Assembly (NCBI GenBank): GCA_030549495.1
Contig: JAUIRK010001055.1
Span: 1,115,001 to 1,179,000, forward strand
DNA: 64,000 nucleotides
Direction: 5' to 3'
DNA from: Nectonema munidae
Taxonomy: Eukaryota; Nematomorpha; Nectonematoida; Nectonematidae
Made by a program: the position numbers and the translations under genes. The notes beneath the pieces are model-generated. The model was not told where the DNA came from, ran no database searches, and worked only from the letters and a program-made list of their open reading frames with translations. Shown one piece after another: positions 61,422 to 64,000 of the stretch; positions within the stretch are counted from its first letter, which is position 1; every line of letters begins with the position of its first letter.

Positions 61422-61560
61422 TGGTGGCATCGCAGGTTGGTTGAGATGATGGACTCAGCACGGAAGCCTCTGGATTCTACCAATTTGTTCATAGTTTGAC
61501 ATAAGCGGTACATCAGTGCCTTGTCAATGAAAACACACCCATGGTACCTTTACCTTACCC
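61422..61560 (+). mobile_element. tRNA-derived SINE, copy 2
   Basis: This starts GGTGGCATCGCAGGTTGGTT, then GAGATGATGGACTCAGCACG as the tRNA-like head, with a decayed B-box (CTCTGGATTCTACC). The body TTCATAGTTTGACATAAGCG, then TCAGTGCCTT-TCAATGAAAACAC and CATGGTACC corresponds block by block to the copy at 42970-43112. Confidence 0.82.
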
Positions 61561-61846
61561 TCAAAATAAAAAATTTCCTACATAATTAACATAAGAGAGA
61601 AAGAAGACAAAATAAACTAACAAAGCAATTTTCACTATTTTAAAATGAAACTGTCTGTTCTCGGAATAATTTCAAAATAATAGGAGGCATAAAAATGAGA
61701 TAGTTTATTGGCACTTTATTTGATATTTTCAAGTTTTTATAAGCAGCAAAAGCCAACGTTGAAGTAGCTAACCCTTATAGGGTGATTTGGTAACGCTTGT
61801 ATTTTTAACATTTTGTAAGGAATCATAGTATACAAAAAATGGTATT

Positions 61847-61983
61847 TTAACGCGTTAACGCCCAATCTCGACTATAGTCGACTTTACAAAAATAAAATCG
61901 TCTGCGTTTATCAAAGCTCTTTAATACAAATCTTCTGCTTTACATTAGATATCGTCTGATTATTCTAGTCGTTAACGGGTTAA
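61847..61983. mobile_element. TTAA-flanked MITE, 129 bp
   Basis: TTAA at 61847-61850 and 61980-61983 flank an element starting CGCGTTAACG and ending CGTTAACGGG. In reverse complement it carries CAGACGATATCTAA, GCAGAAGATTTGTATT and CGCAGACGATTTTATT in the same order as the three GCAGACGA motifs of the 44931-45059 element. Both are exactly 129 bp. Confidence 0.85.
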
Positions 61984-62732
61984 TCACTTTTCATAAAATT
62001 ATTTAAGTCTAAGAACACAAAATCATAAGAAAACTATTTAAACATTGAAAAATTTTGTTTCGATATTATATTTTTATTATAATAATCAACAAATTTTCTT
62101 AAAAAATGTTTTAATTAATTATGTACAGTGTTACATGTGATTCAGTAATTCTTCATCTCGTCTCCGATTATAACAAATATTTTTGCTGGATTATGTGTCT
62201 TCATAACTAAAATGCTTGCCAATCACCATCTAACTTTAAAGATGAAGGCATATCTTTTTAATTTTCGTGCTAATGCTGAATAATCGTTCGTTCAAGACTT
62301 GCCTTGCTATGTGCTAGTACAAGAATTAAGGCAACACAAGGAAGGATTTTGAATCGTTCTGAACTTTTATTTTGGAAATATGATGCCACAAATCATCTAG
62401 TAGATAATGAACAATGTTGTTGCCCTTGTCATCAATATCATCAACAATGATATCAATTTTTTTAAATGTAGATTATAAAATTTTTAAAAACCGGGAGATA
62501 AAAACTGGAGACTGGGAGAAAGCAACCAAAACTGGGAGTCCCCCAGTATTGCCGTGAGAGTTGACAGTTATGTTATAATGATACATATATCCAAGTAAAA
62601 ATGATGGCTAAAAGAAAACACAATCGATTGGCCATAAAGACGTCTTTCAACCTTCTGTCGTACACCCCAATAAAAGCAATTTTGTTTATTAAATCACCTA
62701 AAATATAGAATGAGTGAGTATATAGATCAAGG

Positions 62733-62785
62733 TTTCCCAACGGGGTCCACATGGACCCATAAGGGTCCAATTTTTATCTAATCAC
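62733..62785. mobile_element. hAT-like terminal fragment
   Basis: CAAGGTTTCCCAACGGGGTC, then CACATGGACCCATAAGGGTC, then C resembles hAT left ends (CAG-GTTTCCCAAC-GGGTCC). It is unpaired in this window. Confidence 0.45.
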
Positions 62786-63317
62786 CATGTAAGTAACAAC
62801 AGCAATTTCCTAAAATGTTAAATTACTACTGACTGAGCTATGGATACCACAATATATTTATATTTTTTCTTTTTGTGTAATAAGAGTTACAAGTTAATTG
62901 TACAATACAATTATTAGTGAATAGTATCTATGATTCCATTTTTAGCTTGAATGAAGTTGATTCCTTGGCGCTTTGATTATCGAGGCTTGGGTGTATATCG
63001 AATTTTATTTGAAAGTCATTATCCTATATCCCTCTATTTCGGCACTTGAAATATAATACTTGTTTCATTGAATTATTGAAGTTCAAATGATTGTAATGAT
63101 AATATCGATTTTTTTTAATTTTGACACACTTGCTGCGAAGGAATAAGTCGGAAAGCACTCTCTGTCTTTGTTGTTATTTTTTGTGTCATTTTTTATAATC
63201 TTCCTTGTTTTGGTAAGCGTATTATATTATACATATTTGTAAGATACTTTAAATTAATTTTAAGTTTTTTTTAAATTTAAGTTGTGAAAGTGCTTGAATT
63301 TTGTGGTATGAAAGATC

Positions 63318-63492
63318 TTAAGATCGTTCACAATAGACATCAACCTCAAGAGGGAGGGAGGGGGTCTCCTCAAGTTGACATTAAGCTAAATTGGATATCC
63401 ACTAAAACTGACATAGGTTGACAAGAGGGAGGGGGGGGGGGGGGTACAATATTGACAAAAATAGGTTGACGTCAATTGTGAACGATCCTTTA
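63318..63492. mobile_element. Harbinger-like MITE, 169 bp, TTA target duplication
   Basis: TTA at 63318-63320 and 63490-63492 flank an element from 63321 to 63489. The ends are AGATCGTTCACAATAGACAT, then CAACC and, in reverse complement, AGGATCGTTCACAATTGACG, then TCAACC: a terminal inverted repeat of about 25 bp with few mismatches. The interior has two G-rich patches, one with about fifteen G. A TTA target is typical of PIF/Harbinger. Confidence 0.8.
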
Positions 63493-63533
63493 TTGTTATA
63501 TTTTAACACGTTGTGCATTATAATCGATTAGGT

Positions 63534-64000
63534 ATTACCGTAATTTTCGGACCATTAGTCGCACTTTGAGTTAATGTTTTTTAGAAAAGAGGAATGCGCC
63601 TTATAGTACGGTGCTTCTTATGTATGAACAAAAGTAAAATAAGCCCAGTTTATTTCAATCGTCAGAGCTACATTATCATTTGCAGTTAAAACACGCTGAT
63701 AAAAAAATAAATCACTTGATTACTTTCAAAAGTTAAGAGATAAATTTCAAGGAAGAAACAAGTTAACGAGAAAACAAGTGTGAAAAAACAAGCTGTAGGG
63801 ATAATGGTTTCATAGCATCATATAAAATCAGTAGAATAATTGCAAAAAATAGCATGGCACATATTAGGTGAATCTATCATATTGCCTTCTGTGTCAGTTA
63901 TCATTTCAACAATGTTAAAAAAAAGTCTATGTGAAATTACTAATAAACTTCCTTTGAGTAATGACTCAGTATCACGATGCATCGATGAAATGTCTGCAAA
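63534..64000. mobile_element. Left end of a DNA transposon with the TTTTCGGACCAT-type terminus, running off the window
   Basis: TATTACCGTAATTTTCGGAC, then CATTAGTCGCAC and, 45 bases on, ATGCGCCTTATAGTACGGTG, then CTTCTTATGTATGAA follow a widely distributed TIR (TTTTCGGACCATAAGxCGCAC...GCGCCTTATAATCCGGTGCGCC...TATG). In other genomes it bounds pogo/Tigger-related elements (recollection, class uncertain). The right end is beyond 64000 or lost, and no transposase is seen. Confidence 0.5.

Noticed and set aside
60527-64000. Search for a twelfth repeat module or the final exon
   Set aside because: No acceptor followed by a KEGW-like codon series or a repeat core was found; only transposon and SINE sequence was recognised.
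1-64000. CRISPR arrays, bacterial operons, ribosome binding sites, rRNA genes
   Set aside because: Composition, introns and element types are eukaryotic; no such features are present.

Overview
This is a 64 kb window of very AT-rich eukaryotic DNA with intron-bearing genes and many decayed transposons. The mix of elements (hAT of the SCAND3/ZBED type, pogo/Tigger, piggyBac, MULE, CR1/Jockey-like and CFDP2-like LINEs, a tRNA-derived SINE) points to an invertebrate. An arthropod, possibly a chelicerate, is my best guess with low confidence. No prokaryotic, organellar or rRNA signal is present.

One host gene dominates the window: 22 exons on the + strand from 13712 to 60526, open at both ends. 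Its first visible exon encodes the end of a FERM domain and the FERM-adjacent (FA) segment of the protein 4.1/coracle family. The other exons encode an array of at least 11 diverged copies of a roughly 45-residue module. The module has a pattern like (I/L)E-x-(K/R)(Y/F)A-x-G, a leucine-rich helix, R-G-(G/D)-F-(T/S/E)-(N/D)-P-x-A-A-x-RA(K/E). Most copies are followed, at the start of the next exon, by an acidic/basic-G-W motif such as KEGWY. I do not recognise this repeat. Splicing all 22 exons gives 3489 nt, exactly 1163 codons, with matching phases at every junction, which strongly supports the model. The upstream FERM exons are not visible in the first 13.7 kb, and the 3' end of the gene is not found before 64000.

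Layout: 1-13.7 kb holds a degraded LINE, a hAT transposase pseudogene, DNA-transposon ends and two tandem-repeat patches. 13.7-17.8 kb holds the FERM/FA exon, two short exons and repeat 1, with a piggyBac relic in the first intron. 17.8-28.7 kb holds intronic LINE and pogo/Tigger relics and repeats 2-3. 28.7-41 kb is the densest part of the array. 41-60 kb has long introns filled with LINE, SINE and hAT relics, MITEs and a large inverted repeat. 59.8-60.5 kb holds two compact, recently duplicated repeat modules. 60.5-64 kb has only transposon and SINE sequence that I can identify.

Functionally, the host protein would be a cortical, membrane-skeleton FERM protein carrying a long, exon-modular tail. 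Because modules begin and end in phase 0, they could be skipped or duplicated without breaking the frame. The rest of the window is intronic or flanking DNA shaped by several generations of transposon insertion, including one clear nested insertion near 58 kb.
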